Source: Atopsyche davidsoni | Lineage: Eukaryota; Arthropoda; Insecta; Trichoptera; Hydrobiosidae | DNA: 64,000 bases | Assembly (NCBI GenBank): GCA_022113835.1 | Contig: JAILWY010000007.1 | Coordinates: 6,468,001 to 6,532,000, forward strand | Direction of reading: 5' to 3' | Part shown: positions 13,071 to 25,216 of the stretch, piece by piece | Layout: each line of letters opens with the position of its first letter | How positions within the stretch are numbered: the stretch's first letter is position 1 | The notes under the pieces: model-generated | Told to the model about the DNA's origin: nothing | The model's database searches: none | What the model saw: the letters and a program-made list of their open reading frames with translations, nothing else | Program-made: the position numbers and the translations under genes

Positions 13071-14251
13071 GACCTCGATGTCTAATAATGTTGTTTTGCT
13101 GTTGACGTTTGAATAATCATGCACTAATTTTAATTACAAAGCACTGGACGTTTCGGTTTATTTCTGGGCGGCAGTGATTCAGTTGCGGGACAAACACACA
13201 ACAACACTAACAAATCAAGTCTGAACTATGTGGGTACTCATTTTTAATTCACAACGGCGCTTGCAATGTGACAAGAGTAAAAATAAACAGGCCGAGAAAT
13301 TATTAAAACTATTCCATCTTGAAATGGATGAAAAAGTTTAAAAAAAATATTTTAATAGTCCTCACCCATATCGGTTCAATTGTCAGTAGTGTACTACTTT
13401 TAGGTTAAAAATACGTGTCTAGTTATCGTTACAGAAGTAATCTGCCATTGAGATTTTGGCGTCATGATCCTTCCGTGTTGATTATTTCTCGCGATTTTAT
13501 TTTTTGTCTAGTCATAATATTTTTAGAAGCTCGAGTAATCGATTGGACGTTTTTTTTGTTATTCAAGGGAATGTGCGAAATCAAAAGTTATCGGTGGATC
13601 TGAATATCGATAACTTCAGCCGCTGACCTCTCCGTTTGAAGAGTTGCCAAATGTTGTGGTATTCAGCTAATAGCCCACGTGCCTTGGGCGTGTACTATTT
13701 ACAGTAAAGCAATGCTTTGAGCAAATAATTTTGTATTTCTACACACAGATGTGAGAACCGTTTGTTAGGTATAATTTATATATTTAGATGATTAGAGGTG
13801 CATCGTGGTGGAGAGAGATTTGCATAAAATATCTTTTGCGAATTCGCTACTTACTCCAACAACCTAGTACCGTTAGAATGAAACTACCGCCAAATAAACT
13901 AAATAATCCCATTTCTATTTTAACCTTAAATTGTACTCGCCTTCAATTAGTATAACTCAGTTATCTTAGCTCTACAATAAACTGATACAATACTGCCTCA
14001 TAATATATTGGCGGGTCTTAATAATCTGTTTTGCATTTTAATTTATCCTTATTTCATTAAAATAAATGTTAACGTCAGAATAATTTTTATTAAAAAAATG
14101 GATGTTTTGTTGTTTGTTTGATCACTTATCTATTCAAATGCAAATTTTAAATCACGGACTATTAAATAGATTTTTTATGAATAATTGAAATATCTGAAAT
14201 ATATTATTATCACGCCACTCACTTGTTTCAAGGGAAATTACAACAAAACTC
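13071..14251. other. Intergenic DNA
   Basis: AT-rich DNA with no gene or clear repeat recognised. Confidence 0.45.
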
Positions 14252-14323
14252 AGGTCCCACCGAGATTTGAACTCGGATCGCTGGATTCAGAGTCCAGAGT
14301 GCTAACCATTACACCATGGAACC
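14252..14323 (-). tRNA. tRNA-Gln (anticodon CTG)
   Basis: On the minus strand the 72-nt sequence folds as a complete cloverleaf. The acceptor stem is GGTTCCA/TGGGACC with one G-T pair. The D arm has TGGTGTAATGGTTAGCA (A box), the anticodon loop is CTCTGAA, and the T arm is CCGAG/CTCGG around TTCAAAT (B box). The discriminator is T, as usual for eukaryotic tRNA-Gln. A TTTT Pol III terminator lies four to seven bases downstream (14245-14248 as AAAA on the plus strand). Likely a functional gene. Confidence 0.95.
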
Positions 14324-15109
14324 GTGCTGCCAATCAGAATATTTTAATATCTGAGCCAATTTATTTTGAATGGCTGTTATTTATATATCCTACTGCCGTT
14401 TTTTTTGTTTAGTAAGTACGTACAAATCTAAAAAAGTCTATATATTATATAAACAACATACTTTCATTTTAGCGAATAAATAAAATAACCAAGGTGACAT
14501 CTGTGGTCGAATGTACAAAACTATATGCAATCTATTATTGGATAGTAATATTTTAAATAATCTTTATTAAATAGAAAAAATATCATAGGCTAAATTAAAT
14601 AAAAATATATTATTTTCTTAATAATTTATTAAGTTTTATTTATTTGATAGCAAGTTAATGCAATGTAAAATATATTGTTATAATTCAACCTGTGAGTGAA
14701 AATAAACAGCATTAATAGAGCTTTGTTATAAATTCAATAGATAGAGTTTTTGTCAAAAGAAAAATATGTTTTCTACACGAATAGATAAAAAAATGCTACA
14801 ATTTAATAAAAATATATTTTATTATGATGCATAAAAATCACTTTAACCTTTGAGATAGATTATTTCAGAGAGAATTATAATGACTGTACTGTGCATATGA
14901 ATAATCTATATTGTTGAAAAAAACAAAGTTTCTTTATGTTTAAAACGAAATACTACGAAAATTCAACTCACAAACTAATATAAATATATTTTTTTCAAAT
15001 CTTTGGGATGATATACGTCACACCATTTTTATTTTGGCCTTTAAAAATAGTTACAATTTACTAGAAGATACTTTTTTTTTTAATATATCAATTAAACATG
15101 AAAAAATAT

Positions 15110-15400
15110 AAGGCCGGCCTTATAAAGGAGTGGGTTTTTAATTATCGCGATCGTGTCATCTTTTATCGGTTTCGAGCCCAATTGATAGTTAATAAGGTAT
15201 TTTATAAAAGATTATCCGATGCAACGCCCCACACCCTTGTAGGGTGAAGACCAGCCGACGTGATCGATTAAACATTATTTAATCGCTAACAAGAGGCGAG
15301 AATAATCCCAATGCAACTTTTCCCATGCGTAAAGAATTAAAACTCCCCCAACGGCGCTGCCTGGCCATGTTAATGCCAGGGGGAGGAAACCATACAGCCT
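15110..15400. promoter_or_regulatory. Candidate regulatory island
   Basis: A block of mixed composition inside AT-rich desert with several self-complementary motifs, including GGCCGGCC, ATCGCGAT and a palindrome around GTAATGCC/CCAGGGGGAGG. No reading frame or repeat boundary explains it. The regulatory role is inference only. Confidence 0.25.
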
Positions 15401-16027
15401 TCATTCATGCAATACTTTATTATATAACTATATTCATAATTATATTAATTTTTCAGTTTTTTAAAAAATAAACTCGCACTACGATTAGTTTAGTTACATT
15501 CGACATATTTGATACCTCGTCTAGTGTCGTCTACTCAACGTATTTTGTTACTGCCTGAAACGAAATTTGGGCGACTAAACAAGGGTATGTTATGAGTCAA
15601 TAAAATATTTTTTTTATTATAAACTCCCAGGCGTTTGTGTTCACATGATATTTTATTTACGCGTTTGCTACCCCTGGACAGACTGACACGTTTCACAATG
15701 TATCGAATAAAGAAGGTGTGAAATAATTATAATGCGACCAAGGGAGGGTGATTTCCCAGGGTGACAATTAGCCTCCATCCATCTTGGGTCACGTGGCCCG
15801 CCCCTCCGCGTGCTCATTACACGTGTTTCGATAATCTAATGCAGAGTTTATAACTAGTTGATTGGATACCATTCTTAAATATCCACCAGCAGGGTGTCTA
15901 GAAAATTTGATTAAGATATTCATCAATGCTTTGTGTTCGTGGAGTACTAAATATTTTTTGTTTATCAATTAAAACGACTTGTTAAAATAGTGGTTTGTAG
16001 TTTCAAAAACACATTTGAAACGATTGC

Positions 16028-16244
16028 AGGGCCACAGTGGTTGAAACGACTAATTATTAACCGTGGTAATTATTTATTAAAAGCATTAACATTTTATTAT
16101 AATTTACTGGAAACTTGAGTATGTACCACCAGCATGGCCTAAAAAGTTGGGAAGTCAGTATGCAAATTTGGTCACTATTTGTGAGAATCAGAATTATCAG
16201 TTTACGATTACCGGGAAGTGTGGATTCGAATCCCAGCTGTGCCA
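16028..16244 (+). repeat. tRNA-like SINE or split tRNA relic
   Basis: The 5' edge GGCCACAGTGGTTGAAACG resembles a tRNA acceptor and A box. The 3' edge GGATTCGAATCCCAGCTGTG, continuing GCC, gives a B box and an acceptor strand that can pair with the 5' edge. About 170 bp of AT-rich DNA separates them, too long for a tRNA. It could be a tRNA-derived SINE or a tRNA copy split by an insertion. Confidence 0.4.
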
Positions 16245-17486
16245 CGTAAAACATTACCGATGATTCTTTTCTCGTCGTTTCCTGTTTATGTATTGTTGAA
16301 TGTATTGTACATTCCTTTGAAACTCATTGATTGGATGTAAAGCGAAACAATTGATACAAGAGGCTACCTCCCATTTGGCCGGTAGACCTGGGGTAGGTAT
16401 TCCGGTGTGATTGTGGTCACATCTGGCGGAGTCTGAAGGGAGCTGCTAAAGCAATAGAACCTCCGTCGCGGCAGCTGGGCCCTCTCCCTCCTCCAGCTCT
16501 CGATCGATTTACAAACGTAAATATTCGAGTGAAAACACATCATACTATCACATTCGAGTAAATACTTGTCAACAAAATTTCACCGTCTTACACTGTCGAT
16601 TAAATTATTATAGGCTAGAGTCCTCATCCCCTAATTGATAAGCATTCGAAAGATTATTTTGATATTGTTAGATGATCTTGGAATTTCTTAGGTGTTTTTG
16701 TCTTTCGATGTTTCGGTCCCGGTACTGGAACAATGTTGAGGGATCCCTTTTCTATCGTCTCAATTCCTCCAGGGATTTTTATGTTTAGAAAAAAAAATCA
16801 AAATCACATCCGTTTTTTTGGCTGACGATATTTACTTCAAAGTAGAAAATATAAACTAAAATTTTGAGATCTGCATATATTATGATGTTTTTTACTGTGG
16901 AATATTTTAGAAATAAATTCACACTGTTAATAAAAATAATAAATTAGGGTAAAGCATGTGCAGCGAGTATAAAAAAATATGTGTTGTTTAAATTTTCTTT
17001 TGTATTTATACCTAGAAGTAGATTTGATAAAGAAACAACTTTTGTCAAAAAAATTAAACCCTACAATAGACCAAGAGGTTCTTCAAATTAAAGTATCAAT
17101 TAAATTTTCATAAATATTTATTAATAAATATAAATTATTTACATAATAACGATGAAAATATTTACAGCACAGTTAAAAGGCGATTATATCTATTATATTT
17201 TATGTACATTTTCCTATAAAGAGATTTTTGTAATTTGTAATTAAATGGTGGGGCTTGCGAAGACGAGGAGCCGGGAGGGAAATGGAGCTCGGCACGCACG
17301 GCGGGGCACGCGATCAAATTATTTGTGAAAGTTTAAAATTAATAAATAAATAATCGTGACTCGGCAGATCGGCGCTTCGCCACGCCGATCATGTCGAATA
17401 ATTAATTGGATTAAATCTGTGACCTTGAAACAAACAAGTGTTCAAAGCTCGTGATGCTCTGTTGGATTATCTCGAGATACAACCCT

Positions 17487-17690
17487 GTTGAGTTGAGCCG
17501 TCTACACATGTCGCGACAAAACATGCAACCGACCAACAAAGGGAGTCGTGTGTAACGCTTCTCAGTACTTTTTTGCGAGTGGATTAAAGCCGACTACACA
17601 CGTCGCGACAAATCATGCAACCAACCAACCGACTAGTAGAGCTTCTTAGTAGTTTTTGCGAGATTTTGCCAGTGAATTTAGTCCGAAGGG
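17487..17690 (+). repeat. Tandem pair of MITE-related units (TACACACG family)
   Basis: Two direct units begin at about 17491 and 17589 with GCCGTCTACACATGTCGCG and GCCGACTACACACGTCGCG, continue as ACAAA(A/T)CATGCAACC, and later share GCTTCTNAGTA and TTTTTGCGAG. Related ends occur at 25045-25468, 46600-46680, 58470-58510 and 59535-59657. Confidence 0.6.
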
Positions 17691-19648
17691 ATTTCAGCCA
17701 GCAAGTATCATGTATTACATTAATTTTATAAATTTTACTTTATCTTTATATTACACAGCATTTATAGATATATATATATATTGAATGAATCAATTAGTTC
17801 TTTAGGGTCATTGCTAACAAACTGTCTTATTCAGAGTTATTTAGAAAAATGGTTAGTATTAATTAAACCGTGATTTGGTCTTTGGTTATGTTTATATATT
17901 TTTGTAATATCAACCTTCTTTAAACCCGCTTTAGCAAATAATTCTGCATGAGACAAAGAATGCTTCTGTACAAAACATATTTTGTAAGATATTCTATACA
18001 TTTTCAATATTAGATACAGATATTAATTACAAGCTATTATTTCATAAAATATATAGTGTTACTATTACATTATTTATATGAAGCGATCGGTTTTGTAAAA
18101 AAATTGGTTGGCACCGACGGGCAAACTTTTCGCCGAAGATACATTTTTATTTTTAATATTATCAGCTTGCATGCATTTAAGTTGTATAAATTTTATGCGT
18201 ATATGTCAAAATGAGCATAATATAAAATCATTATTCTGACTCACGTCTAAAGAGTATGTTAAATTGTTTGTTTTGAGACAGAAAGCGAATACGACATTCA
18301 TAAGACTACATATAAATAAGAAATTCATAAAGTACGATATGTGTAAAGATATATAGATATGGGTTACAATTACGTATTATTGTAAATAATTCATTTATGT
18401 GTAGTTACTAGTGTAACCCTCAGCTACGAAACTCTCACGAATAGCACATTATCATTTGGTTGATGTTGATACTGGCATAGAAGTTCAAACACCTTTAAAT
18501 TTAAAAAAAATATATATATCGACATTTTAGTTTCTATATTGTAGAAGATGTCAATTGTTACAAAACTCGAGTCACTGTTTCAATAGCAATTAGATTACTT
18601 GGCAGTTTATATTATTAGACACCGTTCAGTGTGGTTTATAAGCGCTTATAACGAATGATTTCTATTGATTAATCTATTGTACCATTAGGTATTGTTATGT
18701 ACAAAAAGATAATACTCTACGCGTAAATATACCTCACTGGGCCGAATGAAAAAAGAGGTAAACGCTAATCTCCAAGCTGTAAAAATTATCTACCATAGTT
18801 ACAGTTTGCACAGGGGCGTGATTCGACCTTTCGTGGTGCACTACCATGCTGTATCCCCCGTGGCCCAAGGTACCATGGTGGATAAACTAGGCTGATACTT
18901 GTAGAACGGTTAATAGTTGGTCTGCATGCATACTATAATATGAAAATTACAAAGCATGCTCAGAAATGATATATTTGCTCACGTGGGAAAAAAGTAATAG
19001 CGTCTTAAAAAACGTGATGATTTAGGGACACGTGTACTTTTTTAAATAATAATTCTATTAATATCAGTTAAAAGTTCATTGTTTATATTAAATGTCGAAA
19101 GGAGAGAATGCTGCCGGTGCTCGCTAGCATTACTTTTGGACATATATTGGATGCTTAAATTTTCTTACTGCCTTACTTGTTAGCTCTGATGTAAAATAAC
19201 CCAAATTTAATGGTAGGCCTTAGAATTGGATCGTTTAGGAAATTTGTCATATAATATGGCAGACTATGATGAGTTACAGGGGGAATGTATTTGCGCTGCT
19301 CTGCATATTATATGCTAAAATATATATATATTTATCGGCAACAATCGTATTGGTAAAAGCGACACAACTTGCAACCGATTTTCTATTATCCACAGCGTCC
19401 CTTTATTTCGGGTGTTTTTCGTGGTTTTTCCTAAGGGAACAACGCAAAGAAGGACGCCATTGGCTAGCTGTGTCTAGATAACTTAACTACAGCTCATCAA
19501 GGCCCTAAAAGGTAGTAGAAAATTGATTCATATTAAAAAAAAAACGGAGATAAAACAATTGGCATTTGGCAGGAGAACCTTGGATTTCAGCACTAGGGAA
19601 AAAAAAAACATTTACGGTTGTAGATGTAAAATAACCCCGTTTCGGGCT

Positions 19649-21707
19649 TCAGGCGTCTAGCACGTGGTTTAGGTACGCGATGTAGCAGATGGCCAGGCGC
19701 AGGATCTCTATCTTGGAGAGCTTCTTGTCGGGGGGCAGAGTGGGCAGGAGGCGCCGCAGCTCGCAGAAGGCCCCGTTGAAGGCTTCGACGCGCACTCGCT
19801 CCCGGCAGGCGTGCGCTGTGCGGTACTTCTGCGTGGCTCGGCGACGCCTGCGACGCTCCTCGCGAGACAGCGCGCCCCCGTCTATGCCCCTGAAACACAA
19901 CACCACCCCCACTTATCACTCACGATGTGGAAACTGATAGTCATTCGCCAAGAAGTCACGGAAAAACTGACATTGAAAATTAAAAAAATAACAAACATTA
20001 GTAACATGATCGAAGTCTCCTAGCCATTTCGCTTATATAGTTGTTAATTATGGAGAACAGTAATATAGGATATTATATAGGATAAACCATCGTGGATTGT
20101 TCAGAAATCTGTGCTACTTGCAGTGGTCATTCAGAATCGACGTGTTGAATATAATGTGATCGCCCGAAAAGAAGAGACTGGCTCAGTTTTTTATTTACTA
20201 TTAATAATTTGGTGTAGTGTGTTATAAAAAAAAACATTTAAAATCGTGATTTGTAAGCGATTGATTTTCGTTGTTCAGTCTGTTCAATGGTTTTTAAATG
20301 TATTGATGTCAAACTTCTTTGGTCGCGTTATGGTTTAATCACTTGAAATAAAATAGCCATCTAGTACAACTATTTCAACGGGACTCATTAAAAATGTGTT
20401 CAATAAAATTCCCATAAAAACTGTCGCAACACAATTATTGACGGTATATTTTTTTATCACAGGGGAAGATCAGATGCAAAATATTGTCGTCGGTAAATAT
20501 ATCGATGCAAAATATAGTTTATTTATCGGTGCGGGACTCCGCGAGGCGAGCACTCACCTGATGGGGGCTGTCGGAGGAGCCCCGGGGCGTCAGGCTTATT
20601 TATGGCTTGTCGGGGACATAAACTTCCAGGGAAACGGTTTCATCCGTGACAGGTGATTTTTGGATATGGGTTACAAACCCAAGGTTTTATTTTTGATATG
20701 ACTATTCGGAATATCAATACTGTTGAAGGATGCAGGATGTAAAGTAGTTACCTAAGTGGGTTGAAATATATATACTATAAAGTATAATATATACATTTTT
20801 TTAGTTCAGAAAGGACGGCCATCTTACTTCTCGGTAATGCATTATTTTTGAGACACAACTTGCAGCAAGCCAATAGCATTCTACTTTGCGTTGTTTCCTT
20901 AGATAAAACCATTTAAAAAAGTACAGTCGCAGCGAGTGTAGAGGCTTTTATACCTACTGTTAGTGAAGAAAGAGGTACTATACCCAAGCAGTAGCATGCA
21001 TGTTTTATAATCTGATCTTGTTGAGGGAGTACCTTTGTATTTTGTCTTCACTTTGAGTTTACTAAAATTATTTTCATTACTAGTTTCGACCCAATACACT
21101 GGGTCATCATCAGATGCTTAAAAAGTTGAGTTTAGTTAAGCATCTGATGATGACCCAGTGTATTGGGTCGAAACTAGTAATGAAAATAATTTTAATAAAC
21201 TCAAAGTGAAGACAAAATACAAAGGTACTTTTATCATTATAATTTTATAATCTGGTTTAAGATTCAAATTCATGATGGTATAACTTTAACATGGTTAAAA
21301 ATATCAAGTCTTGGTTGAGTAGAATCCGAGACACTCGTCTAGTGCATAGGTTCCCAACGGGGGCGGTACCGCCCCCCAGTGGGCGCTGGAGCTTTCCAGG
21401 GGGGCGGTGGCGGGTCCAAGGGAAAATGGGGGGCGTTATGAAATACCTCTATGGCATTTTTATATGGAAATAAAATTAGTATAATCATAACTGTTATGTC
21501 AAAGGGGGCATTGGAATTTTTTTTTCTTGTCAAGGGGGCGGTGGTCAATAAAAGGTTGGGAGCCTATGCTCTAGTGTCTCTGGACGACATTCCGATAGAT
21601 TCGAGAAGCGCGTTAAGTGGTGATTATCCACGGGCAGGCGATGTCATGTCTCACCTTCTTCGGGACAGGGGCAAGGCGGGCTCGCGGGCTGCAGGAGGCC
21701 GCTGCAT
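19649..21707 (-). CDS. HLH4C: bHLH transcription factor, NHLH/HLH4C class
   Basis: Minus-strand gene with two visible coding exons: 21655-21707 or longer, and 19649-19889 with the stop. They join in phase 2 (AAG|GTGAGA donor, TTTCAG acceptor) to give ...[29 protein letters not shown]. The basic region ([11 protein letters not shown], then [12 protein letters not shown]), the loop [13 protein letters not shown] and helix 2 [18 protein letters not shown] are the signature of vertebrate NHLH1/2 and Drosophila HLH4C, nuclear E-box-binding proteins used in neural development. The protein ends shortly after the bHLH, as in the family. The first exon is open upstream to about 21848 (glycine/alanine-rich), so the true start is uncertain; ATG 21705-21707 gives 97 residues. 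The intron holds a hAT MITE and a hammerhead-ribozyme palindrome. Confidence 0.88.
20530..20660 (-). other. GC-rich intronic block with a good donor site
   Basis: Inside the HLH4C intron. On the minus strand the block ends CCCCCATCAG|GTGAGTGC, a near-consensus 5' splice site, and upstream has CCATAAATAAGCC, which could be a TATA-like element. No open frame passes through it. It might be an alternative 5' untranslated exon of the bHLH gene or a conserved non-coding element. Confidence 0.3.
21075..21116 (-). ncRNA. Hammerhead ribozyme-like motif, left copy
   Basis: Minus-strand mirror of the motif at 21141-21182: CTGATGA at 21113-21107, GAAA at 21087-21084, stem II GACCCA/TGGGTC, and stem I CAT/ATG. 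The catalytic core is identical to the right copy. A plus-strand transcript of this half would be antisense to the ribozyme. Confidence 0.7.
21141..21182 (+). ncRNA. Hammerhead ribozyme-like motif, right copy
   Basis: In order: stem I strand CAT (21141-21143), core CTGATGA (21144-21150), stem II GACCCA (21152-21157) with TGGGTC (21164-21169), core GAAA (21170-21173), a 2-bp stem III A-C/G-T with loop TA (21174-21178), cleavage nucleotide A at 21179, and stem I partner ATG (21180-21182). All conserved core positions of a type I hammerhead are present. Such a short stem III is weak as a monomer and in known elements may need dimers. Activity is unproven. Confidence 0.72.
21345..21568. mobile_element. 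hAT-type MITE in HLH4C intron
   Basis: Ends CATAGGTTCCCAAC and, inverted, CATAGGCTCCCAACC form terminal repeats. The flanking octamers GTCTAGTG (21337-21344) and CTCTAGTG (21569-21576) match at 7 of 8. The 224-bp interior is rich in GGGGGCG near both ends and lacks coding capacity. Confidence 0.85.
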
Positions 21708-21848
21708 GTCCGCCCCGCCCGGCGCCCCCAGGAGCCCCGTGCTGGCGCCCCCCGCCCCCGCCCCGGGCCCCGCCCCCGCCCCCGCCCACTCCCCCGAGGC
21801 GCCCAGGGCCGGCTCCGGCAGCGCGAGGGGCGTCCAACTGATTTTGAG

Positions 21849-24800
21849 CTATTGCTCACTCGGCGTTAGGATCTCGCAGTGCTTGCTCCTTGATGCTCGT
21901 GAAGTCTCGGAGTCTATTAAAAACAAAAAAAAATTTTTAGGGATGTATAACGATTGGTTGGTTTTTTAGCTCACACGTCTCATGGGCAAGGTACAGTGCG
22001 TCTCCCGCATTGTAAAGAGATTCTCGTAACGCGATGTCTGCCTTGGCTGGGCTCCATCCATAATGATCAAAAGCACATCGGAGAAATCAAAACAACAATA
22101 CAAATAAAACAACGGTCATGTTTGAACGGTTATTGGTCATTTTCAGGCATTCCCGAAAGCTTCGATTGTAAAAACCTACCCTTCTCTACGTCGTCGCCTT
22201 AGCTTATTAAACTTACATGAAAATATTGTAAGCTCATGTGTACAACCAGGTTAGACCATATATAAATATACATTTGACCTTTGCAAATAAAATTCGCTCT
22301 GTCCTTTCTTTATTTTCATCCCTTATCTATGAGTATTCTTTTGATAATATACCCACATTTTCTAGCATCGCGAAATGACAATTCACATAAGTCAGTTCTC
22401 TTGCAATACTTGTTTTTTTCTAGAAATAACGTAGATGTTGCTACAACTTCAGATCAACACAGTAAGCCTCCACACTATACGATGTATTTTTTATTGCATT
22501 ATTCTTTCTGTTATTCCCCAAATAAAATAGAGGCGATTAATTCAATAATAACTAATCTGATAAATCTACACTGTTATTATGTTAGGAATGAAAGGGTAAG
22601 ACTGTTTAGTGATAAGTATGTTATTATATTACATCCGTTTGCAATAAGGCAAGTGTTTCCTCCATTGTCGATATTTCGAACAGTCCTCCCCTCGGGCCAG
22701 ACGCGTTTTTGCAGCCCCTCCCATGGGACTGCTAAAGCCGCCCCGATCCTCCCTTGTACCTTTTTACGATAGAAAATAGTATTTTGACGAGAGTTCGCAA
22801 TTTTTTGTGATGCAAATGGTTCACTATAGAACTAATAACAGTGACTAAACACTATTTTTCTCAAAAATATTTAAGCAATACATGAAGATTCTGCACAGCG
22901 ACAAAATTCAATATACCATACGATTAAATTATTTTTATTCAACATAAATTTTATTTTAAAAAATCTAACGTGCGAAATACTGAAATTCGAAATACTAAAA
23001 TTTATTTTATATATATATATATATATTATAAGAATGACACGCCTTTTATTGTATTCGCACACAATGTCAGTACAAACAACAGAAGCAGTGTACCTTGTTT
23101 CAACCCCTTTCAAACAACCCTTCAACTATCGCAAATAGCGTAACCACCTGTTTAATACGGAGGGTGCAATAAAATTAAATGATCCTCAAACCCTTACCAT
23201 CATAATGACAGGCGTAGAACTATTGTGTCCAGTTCTTTGGGTTTAATCATTGTAAATAAAATTGATTTTTAATAAATCTACGCATATGATTATCTGATAT
23301 ATACTATTAGTACAAGTTCTTTTAAATATTAATATTCAATTTTGATTTTTAAACTATTTTTTTTAAAATGTTGAACTAATTTTAAAATTTATTTAATTCG
23401 TGAAAATGCACTTGTGATTTTAATTTTAAAAAATCACCATTAAACAATATAAGTAGTTATTTTTTTCATTTCAAAACTCAGTAATTTTTATTGAAACTTT
23501 GTATTTCAATTTTTCGGCTTTATTTCTAACATAACTTAAACCACTTCTTGTAAATTTGTTTACAAATAATAAAATATATATGGCTTTAATTATAAAATAC
23601 CGGTACTGCGACCATCTTTAGGAATTTTAGTCCTAAGACAAAAGCACTAAAAATTTCTCAAAACCAATGGACACATTTATTTATAATAATTTTTCGAGTT
23701 GATAATTATACATCGGTTCTATGAATAATTTTAGTATAAGTATATTTTGTTGTTTTCAAAGAAAAGTTCTTAGGGGAACAATTCTGTAAGTATTTTCATC
23801 TTCTAGTGGGCTGTGGTCATGAAAATACAAATCCAACAAGCTGCTACAATAAGGGTTGGTTCGATACATATTTCATGAAGATGCAAGCCACCGCATGCAT
23901 TATTCTGCAGTTTATGTGTCAATGTTCCCCGAGGAGGATGTGATTCTGTGAATTTTGGTTCGATCTTTGATCTTTTTTTAATGCACTTTTGGGAATTCAA
24001 ACATACGAATTCTGTGGTTTGTAAGACATGCTGTACACAGGGTATTTGTACGTGACATGAGTTCAAGACATCCATTTTAATATTAAAATAAGCACATTAT
24101 TTAGATAACCAGGCGGCTGGAGTATTTTGTATGATCATATTGCACAATATTATCTGAGAAGCTAAATATAATCAACATCAATAAAACAGAATTTACTTAT
24201 AGTTACTTTCGTGCTTGATTTTCTGATATTAATTGTATTATATTTAATTCTAACGAAGAGGTTGATTTTAAAGTTTTGAATGATTTAACTATGTTTATAA
24301 AAACTAGACATATAGATCATTATTCTATCAGATATATGAGCTGAAAATTATTGGGTTAACGTAAAGTATGTAACGCACAAAATGAAAGTCTGCAAGATTG
24401 CATTTATACATAGATTTTGTCGCTAGTAATTTATTTGTTTGTAAATATTATATTCATACAGTTTTTCAGTCAGTAAAATTGATTGATCAGGTATTGCTTC
24501 CGGTCTAACATTTAAATGTAAACGAGAGAGATAATTACAAAAAAGTGTAGATAAACGGTCAAAATACATACCCTTTGATAAATATTGCGACCTATAATCA
24601 CAAATCACTATGAATTATAAAGTTTATTGAGGTATTTATTTCACAGTTATTTTTAACGCTCATAGTTTTTAGGGTTAGTTAGATTTACACTATCACGTCA
24701 ATTTTGAGGGTGGATTTTGAAAGGAAAGTCTTGCACTTTGATCAAGTCGGGGGTTGAAGAGAATGACACTCCCGCACAGCATCCTTTTGGTTTTATACAC

Positions 24801-25044
24801 CGAAAGAAAAATCATCCCCTCCGTGATACATTTAGGGGTGTGGCAACACCAACGGCGTGGGTGTACTAAAACACAGAGTGGTGAAAAAGAATTACACCCT
24901 TGAATTAAATTTATTTTATATTGAATATCATAACCACCAAAATGTGTTAAATACAAAATAACTACTTTATACTACTTCCGAAATGATCAAACCGCATGCA
25001 TGGTCTATTCTAAATTTTATAATAGTTATTTGGCTTTTTACTAA
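21849..25044. other. Intergenic DNA upstream of HLH4C
   Basis: No gene recognised. Less AT-rich patches lie at 21960-22080 and 22680-22760 and could belong to the HLH4C promoter region, which has not been located. A 163-codon open frame at 22281-22772 has no protein-like features. A short AT microsatellite lies near 23010-23027. Confidence 0.4.
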
Positions 25045-25208
25045 ACATTACAGCGGTCTACACACAGGAAATCACATCCGACAATCGACCGATAAATAGC
25101 CAATTGAGTCCTTTTCGTTTTGGGTTTTAAACTTTTATCGCAAAAAATAACACACGTCACGTACGTGACTTATCGGTCGATTTTTTTTATTGTGTTGCGA
25201 CGTGTCAA
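25045..25208. mobile_element. MITE of the TACACACG family
   Basis: Left end GCGGTCTACACACAGG and an inverted right end related to GGTCTTGACACGTCGCAAC flank about 160 bp. Subterminal motifs ATCGACCGATAA and its complement pair with each other. A perfect 14-bp palindrome, GTCACGTACGTGAC, sits at 25156-25169. Confidence 0.6.
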
Positions 25209-25216
25209 GACCTCCC

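Larger units (their letters stand above)
14324..19648. other. Intergenic DNA upstream and downstream of non-coding islands
   Basis: AT-rich and gene-free. It contains GC-richer islands at 15110-15400, 15720-15840 and 17230-17400, a tRNA-like SINE fragment at 16028-16244, and a tandem pair of MITE-related units at 17487-17690. The islands may be conserved regulatory DNA of the bHLH gene immediately beyond (inference from position only). Confidence 0.45.
21003..21254. mobile_element. Palindromic hammerhead-ribozyme element with 12-bp target duplication
   Basis: Two 93-bp arms (21028-21120 and 21137-21229) are inverted repeats with one mismatch, separated by 16 bp. The whole is flanked by direct copies of TTTTATAATCTG (21003-21014 and 21243-21254), a probable target-site duplication. 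Each arm carries a hammerhead-type motif (listed separately). Hammerheads with very short stem III are established features of Penelope-like retroelements, which also often insert as inverted structures. Assignment to that class is inference; no reverse transcriptase is present. Confidence 0.8.

Noticed and set aside
22281..22772. 163-codon open frame on the plus strand
   Set aside because: AT-rich, no recognisable motif, no supporting splice sites or neighbours; consistent with chance.
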